Of a DNA stretch of 64,000 bases, positions 26,853 through 36,388 are shown piece after piece. The notes below the pieces were generated by a model, which searched no databases, was not told the origin of the DNA, and was given only the letters and a program-made list of their open reading frames with translations. The stretch comes from Thalassospira sp. TSL5-1 (GTDB lineage: Bacteria > Pseudomonadota > Alphaproteobacteria > Rhodospirillales > Thalassospiraceae). The stretch's first letter is position 1; the number at the start of each line of letters is the position of its first letter. Both the position numbers and the translations under genes were made by a program. Location: positions 1,860,001 through 1,924,000 of the forward strand of contig NZ_KV880637.1 in NCBI RefSeq assembly GCF_001907695.1. Reading direction: 5' to 3'.

Positions 26853-28139
26853 ATGTACGCGCTTAAATCAAAACCCCATTCATCCTATGCAAAAAAAGCC
26901 GCCTTTTGTGCCTCTGCCCTACTGGCCCTTGTGCCAGCCATCGCGCAGGCCGAACCGACCGTCGAAGTTTTGCATTACTGGACATCAGGTGGTGAAGCCA
27001 AGGCCGCCGTTGCCCTTAAAAAGGACTTCGAGGCACATGGCGGCAAATGGATAGACAGCCCGGTTGCAGGCGGTGGAGGCTCTGCAGCGATGACGGTGCT
27101 GCGTTCCAGGGTATTGGCAGGCGATGCCCCGACTGCCGTGCAATTAAAAAGCCCGGCAATCATGGAATGGGCCGAACAAGGTGCGCTTGCCAATCTTGAC
27201 GACGTCGCCAAAAAGGAAAAATGGGACGAAATCCTGCCCAAACGCCTAAGCACCCTTATGAAATATGACGGCCATTATGTTGCCGTGCCGGTCAATATTC
27301 ACCGCACCGATATGATTTGGGCCAACCCGGAAGTGCTGGCAAAGGTCGGAGCATCAAAGGTTCCGTCAAACTGGGATGACTTCAACAAACTGGCCGAAAA
27401 ACTCAAGGCCCAGGGTATTGTGCCGCTGGCACTGGGCGGCCAGCCGTGGCAGGAAACCATTTTGTTTGAGAATGTCGTATTGGGGATCGGCGGTACCGAA
27501 TTCTATCAAAAGGCCCTGATTGACCTTGATGAAGATGCGTTGAAATCAGACACCATGAAAAAGGTGTTTGACGAAATGCGCATTCTGCGCGTCTTTGTCG
27601 ATGAAGACTTTGCCGGGCGCGACTGGAACCTTGCAACCGCAATGGTCATGAACGGTAAGGCCGCCATGCAGGTTATGGGCGACTGGGCAAAGGGCGAATT
27701 CCTGGCCGCGGGCAAAGTACCGGGTAAAGATTTCCTGTGTCAGGCAACGCCGTCCAATCATGGCTATCTCTTCAATACCGACAGCTTTGCCATGTTCAGC
27801 GTCGAAGGTGCCGACAAAATCGAGGGACAAAACCTCCTCGCCAGCCTGATTCTCGGTCAAAAATTCCAGGAAACCTTCAACCTGCTCAAAGGTTCGATCC
27901 CGGCACGTCTGGGTGTTCCGATGGACAAGTTCGACATGTGCGCCCTGCAATCTGAAAAAGACATGCAGGCATCCCAGGCATCAGACGGCTTTTTGCCCTC
28001 GGTTGGTGTCAATATGGCTCTGCCCGGCAACTTAACCGGCGCCATTATCGATACGGTGACCTCGCATTTCAATTCTGAAATGTCGTCGCAGGAGGCCGTT
28101 GATAAACTGGTTCAGGCCGTAAATCTGGCAAAAGAATAA
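26853..28139 (+). CDS. Sugar (probably glucose) ABC transporter, periplasmic binding protein 1
   Basis: Captures sugar in the periplasm for the CUT1-type importer encoded downstream. 428 residues with a Sec signal peptide ending AQA before Glu34. The mature start EPTVEVLHYWTSGGEAKA and KGSIPARLGVP region match the glucose-binding GtsA/GltB type of Pseudomonas. ATG preceded by GGGAGG. It is a close paralogue of the next gene (same length, most blocks identical), so one arose by tandem duplication. It is separated from it by 337 bp with a hairpin and a second promoter-like region, so the two can be regulated separately. Confidence 0.92.
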   Translation: MYALKSKPHSSYAKKAAFCASALLALVPAIAQAEPTVEVLHYWTSGGEAKAAVALKKDFEAHGGKWIDSPVAGGGGSAAMTVLRSRVLAGDAPTAVQLKSPAIMEWAEQGALANLDDVAKKEKWDEILPKRLSTLMKYDGHYVAVPVNIHRTDMIWANPEVLAKVGASKVPSNWDDFNKLAEKLKAQGIVPLALGGQPWQETILFENVVLGIGGTEFYQKALIDLDEDALKSDTMKKVFDEMRILRVFVDEDFAGRDWNLATAMVMNGKAAMQVMGDWAKGEFLAAGKVPGKDFLCQATPSNHGYLFNTDSFAMFSVEGADKIEGQNLLASLILGQKFQETFNLLKGSIPARLGVPMDKFDMCALQSEKDMQASQASDGFLPSVGVNMALPGNLTGAIIDTVTSHFNSEMSSQEAVDKLVQAVNLAKE

Positions 28140-28152
28140 ATCTGGTCGGCGC

Positions 28153-28186
28153 GTGCCGGATCATCATCAGCAATATGATCCGGCAC
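28153..28186 (+). terminator. Hairpin after the first binding-protein gene
   Basis: Perfect 12-bp stem with a 10-nt loop, starting 14 bp after the stop codon. No T-run follows; it may protect the 3' end of the upstream mRNA rather than terminate fully. Confidence 0.55.
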
Positions 28187-28353
28187 GGACCGCGCGCCGC
28201 CCCCCCCTTGAAATCATTTGCATCTTTGCCAGAGAAACAACGAAGATGATGATATCCCACCCATTTATTCCATGAAGTATAAACTGCAATTCTATAAAAG
28301 GCTCTAATCACAAATCTGGAATTGCGTTTAAATCGAATCAATACTGTCTTTAT

Positions 28354-28399
28354 TGTAACAATATGTTTCAAACACTAGGTGTGGAAACGACCTGTTACA
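28354..28399 (+). promoter_or_regulatory. Candidate operator of the second sugar-binding protein gene
   Basis: TGTAACA (28354-28360) and TGTTACA (28393-28399), inverted and 32 bp apart, almost the same geometry as before the first binding-protein gene (31 bp). An imperfect inner dyad GTTTC (28365-28369) / GAAAC (28383-28387) lies between them. Confidence 0.5.
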
Positions 28400-28476
28400 G
28401 TTTTGTGGATGCAATAAGGGCCCTCTCGCAGCATGGTGTCGCTGCAATTGGTTTAAAACCAGGGAGGAAACCCGAA

Positions 28477-29745
28477 ATGAAACTTAGCAAATCCATTCTT
28501 GCTGCCAGTGTCGGCATTGCAGCCCTTGCCTCGGCATCGCTTGCACATGCAGAACCGACCGCTGAAGTCCTGCATTGGTGGACTTCTGGCGGCGAAGCAA
28601 AAGCCGTTGCAGCCCTGAAAAAGGACTTTGAAGAGCACGGCGGAAAATGGGAAGACAGCCCGGTTGCCGGTGGGGCCGGCGATGCCGCCATGACCGTCCT
28701 GCGTTCGCGCGTTCTGTCAGGCGATGCGCCGAGTGCGGTTCAGCTTAAAGGCCCTGCCATTCAGGAATGGGCTGAACAGGGTGCACTGGCCAATCTTGAT
28801 GATGTCGCCAAAAAGGAAGACTGGGATGCCGTCATTCCCAAACGCATCCAGGACATCATGAAATATGACGGCGACTATGTTGCTGTTCCGGTGAACATCC
28901 ACCGTGTCAACTGGATCTGGTCGAACCCGGAACTTCTTGCCAAGGTCGGCGCCAAGGAAGGCCCGAAAACCTGGAAAGAATTCAACGAACTTGCAGAAAA
29001 ACTGAAGGCTGCTGGCATTACCCCGCTGGCGCATGGTGGTCAGCCGTGGCAGGACGCAACGATTTTTGAAACCGTTGTCCTGGGTATGGGGGGGCCGGAG
29101 TTTTATCAGCAGGCCCTGGTTGACCTGGATGAAGACGCCCTGAAATCCGACACCATGAAAAAAGTGTTTGATGAAATGCGCACCATCCGTGGTTACGTTG
29201 ATCCGGACTTCCCCGGTCGTGACTGGAACCTGGCAACCGCGATGGTCATGAATGGCAAAGCAGCCATGCAGATCATGGGTGACTGGGCCAAAGGCGAATT
29301 CCTTGCTGCCGGTAAAGTCCCGGGCAAAGACTTCCTCTGCTCTGCCACTCCGGCGGATGACGGCAATGGCTTCCTGTTTAACACCGACAGCTTTGCCATG
29401 TTCAAAGTCAGCGGCGAAGACAAAATTGAAGGCCAGAAGCTCCTTGCCGAGCTGATCATGGGCAAAAAGTTCCAGAAAACCTTCAACCTGCTTAAGGGTT
29501 CGATCCCGGCCCGCACCGGCGTTTCGCTGGATGATTTTGACGAATGCGCAAAAAAATCCGAAGCCGACATGCAAGCGGACCAGAAAACCGGTGGTTTCCT
29601 GCCGTCCATGGCACATGGCATGGCCCTGCCGGGTCATCTCTCAGGTGCGATCGTTGACGTCGTAACCGCACATTTCAACTCCGACATGTCGTCGGACGAA
29701 GCGGTCAACCGCCTGGTTGAAGCTGTTGAACTGGCAAAAGACTGA
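28477..29745 (+). CDS. Sugar (probably glucose) ABC transporter, periplasmic binding protein 2
   Basis: 422 residues from the ATG preceded by GGGAGG; signal peptide MKLSKSILAASVGIAALASA with cleavage after AHA (residue 25). The mature start EPTAEVLHWWTSGGEAKAVA is almost identical to the upstream paralogue, and conserved blocks such as LKSDTMKKVFDEMR and AAMQIMGDWAKGEFLAAGKV run throughout. Being directly upstream of both permeases, it is likely the main partner of the transporter. Pseudomonas-type transporters of this family take up glucose; xylose or mannose cannot be excluded. Confidence 0.93.
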   Translation: MKLSKSILAASVGIAALASASLAHAEPTAEVLHWWTSGGEAKAVAALKKDFEEHGGKWEDSPVAGGAGDAAMTVLRSRVLSGDAPSAVQLKGPAIQEWAEQGALANLDDVAKKEDWDAVIPKRIQDIMKYDGDYVAVPVNIHRVNWIWSNPELLAKVGAKEGPKTWKEFNELAEKLKAAGITPLAHGGQPWQDATIFETVVLGMGGPEFYQQALVDLDEDALKSDTMKKVFDEMRTIRGYVDPDFPGRDWNLATAMVMNGKAAMQIMGDWAKGEFLAAGKVPGKDFLCSATPADDGNGFLFNTDSFAMFKVSGEDKIEGQKLLAELIMGKKFQKTFNLLKGSIPARTGVSLDDFDECAKKSEADMQADQKTGGFLPSMAHGMALPGHLSGAIVDVVTAHFNSDMSSDEAVNRLVEAVELAKD

Positions 29746-29786
29746 TCCTTCAGTCGATCCGAGATTGCCAAAAAGGCAATAACGCA

Positions 29787-29815
29787 CTGGCCCCGAAACC
29801 CCGTTTCGGGGCCAG
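29787..29815 (+). terminator. Strong hairpin between binding protein and permease genes
   Basis: Perfect 13-bp stem CTGGCCCCGAAAC / GTTTCGGGGCCAG with a 3-nt loop. No immediate T-run. Hairpins in this place in ABC operons usually stabilise the binding-protein mRNA and reduce read-through, giving more binding protein than permease. Confidence 0.65.
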
Positions 29816-29851
29816 CTTCCCTTATCTTTTAATTATTCTGAGGCAAAGGGC

Positions 29852-30760
29852 ATGGGGGCTTCTTCAAGCACCGAAAGCAACCTGATGGCCAGCCTGCAAC
29901 GCAATCTGTCCAAGATCGTTGTGGCACCATCCTTTGCTGCGTCCCTGTTTTTCGTCTACGGCTTCATCCTTTGGACCGCCTGGATGGCGTTTTCCAAATC
30001 GCGCATGATGCCGGTCTATGACTGGGCCGGGCTGCGGCAATATGAACGCCTATGGCAAATGGAACGCTGGCATGTTGCCATCGAAAACCTGCTGATTTTC
30101 GGCGGTCTTTTTATCGTTATCTGTCTTTTCCTGGGATGTCTGCTGGCTGTTTTGCTTGATCAGCGCATCCGGGCGGAAGGCGTTCTGCGTACCGTTTTTC
30201 TATACCCGATGGCGCTATCCTTCATTGTAACCGGCACCGTCTGGAAATGGATTCTCAACCCTGGTCTTGGTCTTGAAAAAATGATGCACGACCTGGGCTG
30301 GGCCAGTTTCAAATTTGACTGGCTGGTGAATTCGGACTTTGCGATTTATACAGTCGTGATCGCCGCCGTCTGGCAGGCATCGGGCTTTGTCATGGCGATG
30401 TTTCTTGCCGCTCTGCGCGGTGTGGACCAGGATATTATCCGGGCCGCCTATATGGATGGCGCCAGCCTTCCGCGCATTTATTTTGGCATTATCATCCCGT
30501 CCATTCGCCCTGTATTCCTAAGCGCGATTGTCGTTCTGGCCCATCTGGCCGTTAAAAGCTTTGACCTTGTCATCGCCCTTACCGGGGGTGGCCCGGGCTA
30601 TTCATCGGATCTTCCGGCAACCTTCATGTACACAATGGCCTTCCAGCGCAACCAGCTGGGCATCAGTGCCGCCAGTGCCATGATGATGCTTGCCACCGTT
30701 ATGGCGATCATTGTGCCGTATCTGTATTCCGAACTGCGCGGAGGCAAGAAAAATGGCTGA
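29852..30760 (+). CDS. Sugar ABC transporter permease 1
   Basis: 302 residues with six predicted transmembrane helices, MalF/UgpA-like. The cytoplasmic coupling (EAA) loop reads RAAYMDGASLPRIYFGIIIPSIRP at about residues 196-219. Together with the next gene it forms the membrane channel of a CUT1-type importer. GAGG lies seven bases before the ATG; a later Met (MASLQRN, 11 codons on) is an alternative start. Overlaps the next permease gene by 8 bp. Confidence 0.92.
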   Translation: MGASSSTESNLMASLQRNLSKIVVAPSFAASLFFVYGFILWTAWMAFSKSRMMPVYDWAGLRQYERLWQMERWHVAIENLLIFGGLFIVICLFLGCLLAVLLDQRIRAEGVLRTVFLYPMALSFIVTGTVWKWILNPGLGLEKMMHDLGWASFKFDWLVNSDFAIYTVVIAAVWQASGFVMAMFLAALRGVDQDIIRAAYMDGASLPRIYFGIIIPSIRPVFLSAIVVLAHLAVKSFDLVIALTGGGPGYSSDLPATFMYTMAFQRNQLGISAASAMMMLATVMAIIVPYLYSELRGGKKNG

Positions 30761-31640
30761 CATCCAGACTTACGGCCAGAATTCAGGCATGAAGCACACC
30801 CTGCTGCGCGGTTTGCTCTATCTCGTTCTGATCCTGTTTTCGGTCTATTACCTGTTTCCGCTGTTCGTGATGGTCACGACCTCGCTGAAATCCCTGACGG
30901 AAATTCGCGAAGGCTCGCTCATCTCCCTGCCCCGTGTCGTTACCTTCGATGCGTGGGACTATGCGTGGAACCAGGCCTGTGTCGGCGTTGAATGTTCGGG
31001 TATCAAAACCTTCTTCTGGAACTCGGTCAAAATGGCCATTCCGGCGGTTCTGATCTCGACCATGCTTGGCGCACTGAACGGTTACGCCCTGACCAAGTTC
31101 CGCTTTCGCGGTGCCAACATCATTTTTGCAATGTTGCTGTTTGGTTGCTTTGTGCCGTTCCAGGTTGTTTTGCTGCCGATGTCACAAACGCTCGGTCGTC
31201 TGGGCATCGCCAATTCGACGACCGGTCTTGTGCTGGTTCACGTTGTTTATGGCCTGTGTTTTACCACGCTGTTTTTCCGGAACTATTACGTTTCCATTCC
31301 GGATGAACTGGTAAAAGCAGCCACCATCGATGGCGCAGGGTTCTTTACAATTTTCTGGCGGATCATTCTGCCGATCTCCGGACCGATCATTGTTGTTTCC
31401 GTCATCTGGCAGTTCACCCAGATCTGGAACGACTTCCTGTTCGGCGCATCCTTTAGTTCCGGTGACAGCGCCCCCATGACTGTCGCCCTCAACAATATCG
31501 TCAACACCACGACCGGCGTTAAACAATACAACGTCGACATGGCTTCCGCCTTGCTTACCGGGCTTCCAACCCTGCTGGTTTACATTCTTGCTGGCAAGTA
31601 TTTCGTCCGTGGCCTGACTGCCGGTTCGGTGAAGGGATAA
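30753..31640 (+). CDS. Sugar ABC transporter permease 2
   Basis: 295 residues, six predicted helices, MalG-like, with the EAA loop VKAATIDGAGFFTIFWRIILPISGP near residues 190-210. The start (MADIQTYGQNSGMK) has GGAGG seven bases upstream, inside the end of the first permease gene; translation is probably coupled. The open frame extends upstream but only inside permease 1. Confidence 0.92.
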   Translation: MADIQTYGQNSGMKHTLLRGLLYLVLILFSVYYLFPLFVMVTTSLKSLTEIREGSLISLPRVVTFDAWDYAWNQACVGVECSGIKTFFWNSVKMAIPAVLISTMLGALNGYALTKFRFRGANIIFAMLLFGCFVPFQVVLLPMSQTLGRLGIANSTTGLVLVHVVYGLCFTTLFFRNYYVSIPDELVKAATIDGAGFFTIFWRIILPISGPIIVVSVIWQFTQIWNDFLFGASFSSGDSAPMTVALNNIVNTTTGVKQYNVDMASALLTGLPTLLVYILAGKYFVRGLTAGSVKG

Positions 31641-31644
31641 AGAA

Positions 31645-32760
31645 ATGGCATCACTTACCCTTGATAAAGTCCGCAAGACTTTCGGGTCCGTCGAGGTCCT
31701 CAAAGAAATCAATCTCGCGATTGAAGACGGAGAGTTTCTCGTGCTGGTCGGCCCGTCGGGCTGCGGCAAATCCACCCTGCTTAACCTGATTGCAGGTCTT
31801 GAAACCTCGTCTGATGGTGAAATCCGCATCGGGGATCGCGTTATCAATAACGTTCACCCCAAGGACCGCAACATCGCAATGGTGTTTCAGTCCTATGCGC
31901 TTTATCCGAACATGACGGTGCGCAAGAATATCACCTTTGGCCTTGAAATTCGCGGTGTCGCGTCTTCTGAACGCGACAAGGCCGTGGATGATGTCGCCCG
32001 CCTGCTGCAAATCGAAAACCTGCTGGACCGTAAACCGTCCCAGCTTTCGGGGGGACAGCGCCAGCGCGTGGCAATGGGCCGTGCCCTTGTGCGGAACCCG
32101 GACATCTTCCTGTTTGACGAACCATTGTCAAACCTGGATGCCAAGCTGCGCGTTGATATGCGTACCGAAATCAAAAAACTTCATCATCGTCTTGGGTCCA
32201 CCATCGTTTATGTGACCCACGATCAGATCGAAGCCATGACCCTGGCCTCGCGCATTGCCGTGATGAAGGGCGGTATTTTGCAGCAGTTTGATACCCCGCA
32301 GCACATTTATGAAAAACCCAACAACATGTTTGTTGCCGGTTTCATCGGCTCGCCGTCGATGAATTTCATCAATGCCCGCCTGATCGAGGATAACGGTCGT
32401 ATCGCCATTACCTTTGATAATAACGGCCAGAATGTTGTGCTGCCGCTACAGGATAACAGCCCGGAAAGCTATCGTTCCTGGATTGGTAAGGATGTTGTTT
32501 TTGGCATTCGCCCCGAAGCCCTGACCCATAAACGGACCGGGTCGGACCAACCGGGCAGCCAATATGTCAATTTTGACGCCAAGGTCGAAGTGATCGAACC
32601 CACCGGAGCCGACACCATGACCGTCATCAATCTTGGCGGCAAGGAAATCGTGGCGCGTGTCAGACCTGACAGGGCCACAAACCCCGGAGAAATGATGACA
32701 TTCTCTGCGGATATGAACCAGATCAGTCTGTTTGATCCGAAATCGGAACTGCGGATCTGA
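31645..32760 (+). CDS. Sugar ABC transporter ATP-binding protein (UgpC/MalK type)
   Basis: Energises the importer. 371 residues. Walker A GPSGCGKST at 36-44, Q-loop AMVFQSYALYPNM, signature LSGGQ at 134-138, Walker B IFLFDEPLSNLD, H-loop VYVTHDQIEAMTLA. The C-terminal ~130 residues form the OB/TOBE regulatory domain typical of CUT1 ATPases. Last gene of the operon; it is followed by a terminator. Begins 4 bp after the permease 2 stop. Confidence 0.94.
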   Translation: MASLTLDKVRKTFGSVEVLKEINLAIEDGEFLVLVGPSGCGKSTLLNLIAGLETSSDGEIRIGDRVINNVHPKDRNIAMVFQSYALYPNMTVRKNITFGLEIRGVASSERDKAVDDVARLLQIENLLDRKPSQLSGGQRQRVAMGRALVRNPDIFLFDEPLSNLDAKLRVDMRTEIKKLHHRLGSTIVYVTHDQIEAMTLASRIAVMKGGILQQFDTPQHIYEKPNNMFVAGFIGSPSMNFINARLIEDNGRIAITFDNNGQNVVLPLQDNSPESYRSWIGKDVVFGIRPEALTHKRTGSDQPGSQYVNFDAKVEVIEPTGADTMTVINLGGKEIVARVRPDRATNPGEMMTFSADMNQISLFDPKSELRI

Positions 32761-32764
32761 TCTG

Positions 32765-32805
32765 AATGGCGGATGGTTCTGGGGGCCATCCGCCATTACT
32801 TTTTG
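32765..32805 (+). terminator. Terminator of the sugar transporter operon
   Basis: Stem AATGGCGGATGG (32765-32776) / CCATCCGCCATT (32786-32797) followed by ACTTTTTG. Confidence 0.88.
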
Positions 32806-32861
32806 CCATAAGATAGCGTGCCATCGTGTCGCGAAGTTACGGATGATCACGCCATTACACG

Positions 32862-32898
32862 AAAACCCCCGGCAGTTGATAAAACTGCCGGGGGTTTT
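32862..32898 (-). terminator. Bidirectional terminator between transporter operon and chemoreceptor gene
   Basis: Stem AAAACCCCCGGCAGT (32862-32876) / ACTGCCGGGGGTTTT (32884-32898), 7-nt loop, with T-runs in both directions. It ends the chemoreceptor gene on the minus strand. Confidence 0.92.
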
Positions 32899-32927
32899 CG
32901 TTTGTCTATCGCGAAGGATAGTCGATA

Positions 32928-34616
32928 TCAGCTAGACCGAACCTTTGACAGAAAGGTACTTACTGCCCGGTCCAGTTCCTGGGCCTTGGAAGAAAGGCTG
33001 TTTGCAAGGGCATTTGCTTTATCAGAGCGCTGACCATCGATAAATGCGCCTTCGGCAGCTGCATCAATATCGGAATTAACCCGGCCAACACCGCGTGCGG
33101 CTTCATCAACATTCCGGGCAATTTCCTGGGTCGCTGCCCCCTGTTCTTCAACGGCAGCAGCGATACGGCCCGTTGAGGTATCAAGTTCGCGAATAGTCCC
33201 GGCGATATCGGCAATCGCATCAACCGAGCTTGTGGTCGCCGCCTGGATATCTTCCACCTGCCGACGGATATTATCGGTTGCCCGGGCCGTCTGGGTTGCC
33301 AGGTTTTTGACCTCATTGGCTACAACAGCAAACCCTTTCCCTGCATCACCGGCACGCGCGGCCTCGATGGTGGCGTTCAGGGCCAGAAGGTTCGTCTGGT
33401 TGGCGATATCGGTAATCAGGGCAACAACCTCGCCAATTTCAGCGGCTGCATTCGCCAGAAGTTCGATTTTCTTGTGCGTCCCTTCCGACGCATCAACTGC
33501 CCCCGCCGCAATACCGGACGATTGTGTAACCTGGCTGCTGATTTCAGCAATCGATGCCGTCAGCTCCTCGGCCGCTGCAGCAACCGTATCCACATTCCGT
33601 GTCGCATCATGAGAAACAGAAGAAACAACCTTAAGGGATTCACCGGCATGTCTTGCGGAAGCCGAAATCGCCTTCAACCCATCCTGCATCTCGGATGACA
33701 AATGAAGAACATCAGCCACAATCTGCCCAACGGATTGCTCAAAGTCGGTTGCCATCTGCTGCAGCGCTTCGCGTTTGGATTCCTCGGCTTTCTTTTCGTT
33801 TTCAACCTGTTTGCTGCGCATATGCGCCACTTCCAGACTGCGATCCCGAAATGTTTCCATGGTCCGCGCCAGGTCGCCAATTTCACTTTTCTGTTCGGTA
33901 TATTCAACTTTGATATCGTAGTCGCCTTCTGCGACAGAATTCATATTGTCGATAATACGCGACAATGGACCGGTGATCCCCTTGCTGACAATGATCGACA
34001 AGAATATGACCAAACCAACGGCAACCAGCGCAATCGCGCCCTGAACCATCAAGCTGTGATAAAAAATATCATCAATATCATTTACATAGATCCCGGTGCC
34101 AACAACCCATCCCCAGGGTTTAAAATTCTTGACATAAGCAAGCTTGGGCCCTGTTTCTTTGCTATTTGGCAAATAGAAATGATAATCAACAAACCCTTCA
34201 CCATGCGCCTTGATGACCTCGTCAAAGGAACGGTAATAAAGTTTACCCGACGTATCCTTTGAATCGCTCATGTCCTGGCCAACCAGCTTGGGCACGACCC
34301 CATGCACAAGCATGATCTGTTCTTTTGCCGTAAACACCCAAAAGTAATTGCCGCCATCATAGCGCAGAGAGCTTACAGCCTTTTTCGCAAGGTTCTGTGC
34401 TTCTTCTTCACTTAAGGTACCAGACGCCTGTTGCTGATAATAAAAGTCCAACAGGCTGATCGTACTATTAACGAGATTACGTGTATCTGTTTTACGATCT
34501 TCAAGTAAATTTCCGCGTAAATTATAAAGCGCAAATGCACCAATAACAAAAGATGCCAAAACAGCGCCGATTACGATGATAATCAGCCTTGTTCTGATGT
34601 TCATATTCGACATCAT
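32928..34616 (-). CDS. Methyl-accepting chemotaxis protein with periplasmic sCache domain
   Basis: 562 residues. Transmembrane helix 1 at ~10-31; periplasmic single-Cache (sCache_2) domain to ~185, with [19 protein letters not shown] and [17 protein letters not shown], the usual signature; transmembrane helix 2 at ~190-210; HAMP domain; then the signalling hairpin tip [28 protein letters not shown] and [14 protein letters not shown]. It ends without a CheR-docking pentapeptide. sCache_2 receptors often sense small carboxylates; the ligand here is unknown. Convergent with the sugar transporter operon, which is suggestive but not evidence of a sugar ligand. Confidence 0.93.
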   Translation of the reverse strand: MMSNMNIRTRLIIIVIGAVLASFVIGAFALYNLRGNLLEDRKTDTRNLVNSTISLLDFYYQQQASGTLSEEEAQNLAKKAVSSLRYDGGNYFWVFTAKEQIMLVHGVVPKLVGQDMSDSKDTSGKLYYRSFDEVIKAHGEGFVDYHFYLPNSKETGPKLAYVKNFKPWGWVVGTGIYVNDIDDIFYHSLMVQGAIALVAVGLVIFLSIIVSKGITGPLSRIIDNMNSVAEGDYDIKVEYTEQKSEIGDLARTMETFRDRSLEVAHMRSKQVENEKKAEESKREALQQMATDFEQSVGQIVADVLHLSSEMQDGLKAISASARHAGESLKVVSSVSHDATRNVDTVAAAAEELTASIAEISSQVTQSSGIAAGAVDASEGTHKKIELLANAAAEIGEVVALITDIANQTNLLALNATIEAARAGDAGKGFAVVANEVKNLATQTARATDNIRRQVEDIQAATTSSVDAIADIAGTIRELDTSTGRIAAAVEEQGAATQEIARNVDEAARGVGRVNSDIDAAAEGAFIDGQRSDKANALANSLSSKAQELDRAVSTFLSKVRSS

Positions 34617-34883
34617 GGTCGCGTTTTCCCCCTAAAACAGGCAGCACATTTTCATATAGAAAAGCGCCTTAATTCAAATTCGTACGGGTTATATCCCATA
34701 CTTGTTCCTGCAACTACAGCGATTGGCGATATTCAGGAATGCAAACTTTGCAGTGAAGACCGCTAACCTACAACAAAACTGGGTAGCGACAAGAACAACA
34801 TTATAAACATGTATAATTTTTCTTATTTAGATAAAAATAATATTTGAGTAAGGAAACCCTAAATAATCAGGAAAAAGTAAATA

Positions 34884-36374
34884 TCAGACTTTTCTTGGCA
34901 AACGCACCTCAACTGCCATGCCTCGTTTTGGCAAGTTTTTTAGGCTGATTATCCCTTCGTGGGCATCAATAACGGTTTTAACAATCGATAGCCCCAGCCC
35001 GCTCCCGCCCGTACTGCGCGCGCGCGACCCTTCAACACGATAAAACGGCAAAAAAACTTTGTCCTGTTCCTCTTCGGGAATTCCCGGCCCCTCATCCCGA
35101 ACAAGCACAATCACCTCATCAGCTGTTGCATCCAGGCTAACATAGGCACGATGACCGTATTTCAATGCGTTATTGATCAAATTGGTAAAAGCCCGGCGAA
35201 GCGTCCCTGCCCGGCAGGTCAACCGAATGCTGCGTTTATCACCAAAGGAATGGGCTTCTTCGTTTTTGCTGCCAAACACCGTATTGACCACGTTAAATGT
35301 CAACGGTTTAGGCCCTTCAAACATCACCGGCCGTCCCAGGTCGGCATAGTCATCGCAAATCGCTTCAAGCACGGATGTAAAATCAACAGTACGTTCTTCT
35401 TCCTTGTGGATCCAGTCTCCAAGGAAATCGAGCGCATCGCTTAACAATTCGTCCATTTCGTCAAGATCACGCAGAACCGTTTCGCGCAATTCGTCATTAT
35501 CGATAAATTCAGCGCGCAACCGCAATCGCGTACTTGGCGTGCGCAAATCATGCGAAATTGCCGCCAGCATCCGTGTACGGTCTTCCAGCATTCGGGCAAT
35601 CCGAAACCGCAGCCCGTTATAGGCTTCCGCCATCGAACGCGCCTCGACCGGCCCACGTTCTACCACCAGCTCGCCTTCAACCTCGTCACCATTTTTACGA
35701 ATGGCCGTTGCCAGATTTTTAAAAGGACCGGCCAGTAAATCAGCCAAAGCAGCAAAAACGGCAAGAACAGCAACCACCCCCACCACAAACATGATGAAAA
35801 CGACGGATGGTGAGGCATAGTCACTCCAAAGCTGCGCATGAGACAACATCATCCGCCGCCCGGAAGGCAGGGTCAGTTCAATTTGCGCCTGTAGGCCAAG
35901 TCGGGCAATTTCGCGCGATAGCTGGGCAAAAAACAGGCTGGGACTTTTCGCCTGTTCAATCACATCACGCTGTTCTGAACTGAGCCGTCCACGCCGAAAA
36001 TGAACCTTGACCGAAATTGGCCACCCCGCATCTCCCAGCCGAACCGGCATGGCAATATGCTGTGCGGGACGGGAAAACAGCAAAAGGCTTTCGACCTCCT
36101 GTGCTGGCAGAATTTCCACCTGCAGACCATCCTGTGCTGCAACGTTCCGGGCATTACCCCGCAACTCGGGGTTCTCGGCAATCAGGACCAGCTCACGAAT
36201 GGTAAATCCCAGCGTATAGGCGCGGCTGATGCGTTCAGACCGGTCAATGATATAAAGCGATGCCATGCTGGCCAGGGCCGCAATGATAACCCCGCCAATC
36301 ATCATGATGACAAATATGCGCCCCCCAAGCGTACGGGGCTTGTACCAGCGGGGTTTTACCGTTGCCACCTGCAT
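34884..36374 (-). CDS. Sensor histidine kinase, EnvZ-like
   Basis: 496 residues. Transmembrane helices at ~20-44 and ~190-214 enclose a ~145-residue periplasmic sensor. HAMP follows, then His275 in AAISHDLRTPSTRLRLRAEF and the ATPase domain with LRRAFTNLINNALKYG (N box), VRDEGPGIP (G1) and GGSGLGLSIVK (G2). It lies 14 bp downstream of the response regulator gene. By context and architecture it resembles the Pseudomonas GtrS kinase that controls glucose transport, but this is inferred from position next to a Gts-type transporter. Confidence 0.92.
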   Translation of the reverse strand: MQVATVKPRWYKPRTLGGRIFVIMMIGGVIIAALASMASLYIIDRSERISRAYTLGFTIRELVLIAENPELRGNARNVAAQDGLQVEILPAQEVESLLLFSRPAQHIAMPVRLGDAGWPISVKVHFRRGRLSSEQRDVIEQAKSPSLFFAQLSREIARLGLQAQIELTLPSGRRMMLSHAQLWSDYASPSVVFIMFVVGVVAVLAVFAALADLLAGPFKNLATAIRKNGDEVEGELVVERGPVEARSMAEAYNGLRFRIARMLEDRTRMLAAISHDLRTPSTRLRLRAEFIDNDELRETVLRDLDEMDELLSDALDFLGDWIHKEEERTVDFTSVLEAICDDYADLGRPVMFEGPKPLTFNVVNTVFGSKNEEAHSFGDKRSIRLTCRAGTLRRAFTNLINNALKYGHRAYVSLDATADEVIVLVRDEGPGIPEEEQDKVFLPFYRVEGSRARSTGGSGLGLSIVKTVIDAHEGIISLKNLPKRGMAVEVRLPRKV

Positions 36375-36388
36375 CTGCCTGTTTCGGA

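Larger units (their letters stand above)
28140..28476. other. Spacer between the two binding-protein genes
   Basis: 337 bp. Left part: strong hairpin GTGCCGGATCAT (28153-28164) / ATGATCCGGCAC (28175-28186), a probable transcript end or stabiliser of the first gene, without a T-run. Right part: the second TGTAACA/TGTTACA pair. An in-frame extension of the second gene to 28363 would be coding across this operator and is rejected. Confidence 0.6.

Noticed and set aside
28363-28476. Extended start of the second sugar-binding protein.
   Set aside because: The extension lacks a signal peptide and covers an operator-like region; the ATG at 28,477 has GGGAGG and begins a normal Sec signal.
32928-34616. 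The chemoreceptor as a glucose sensor because it neighbours the sugar transporter.
   Set aside because: It is convergent and separated by terminators, and sCache_2 domains more often bind carboxylates; adjacency alone is not evidence.
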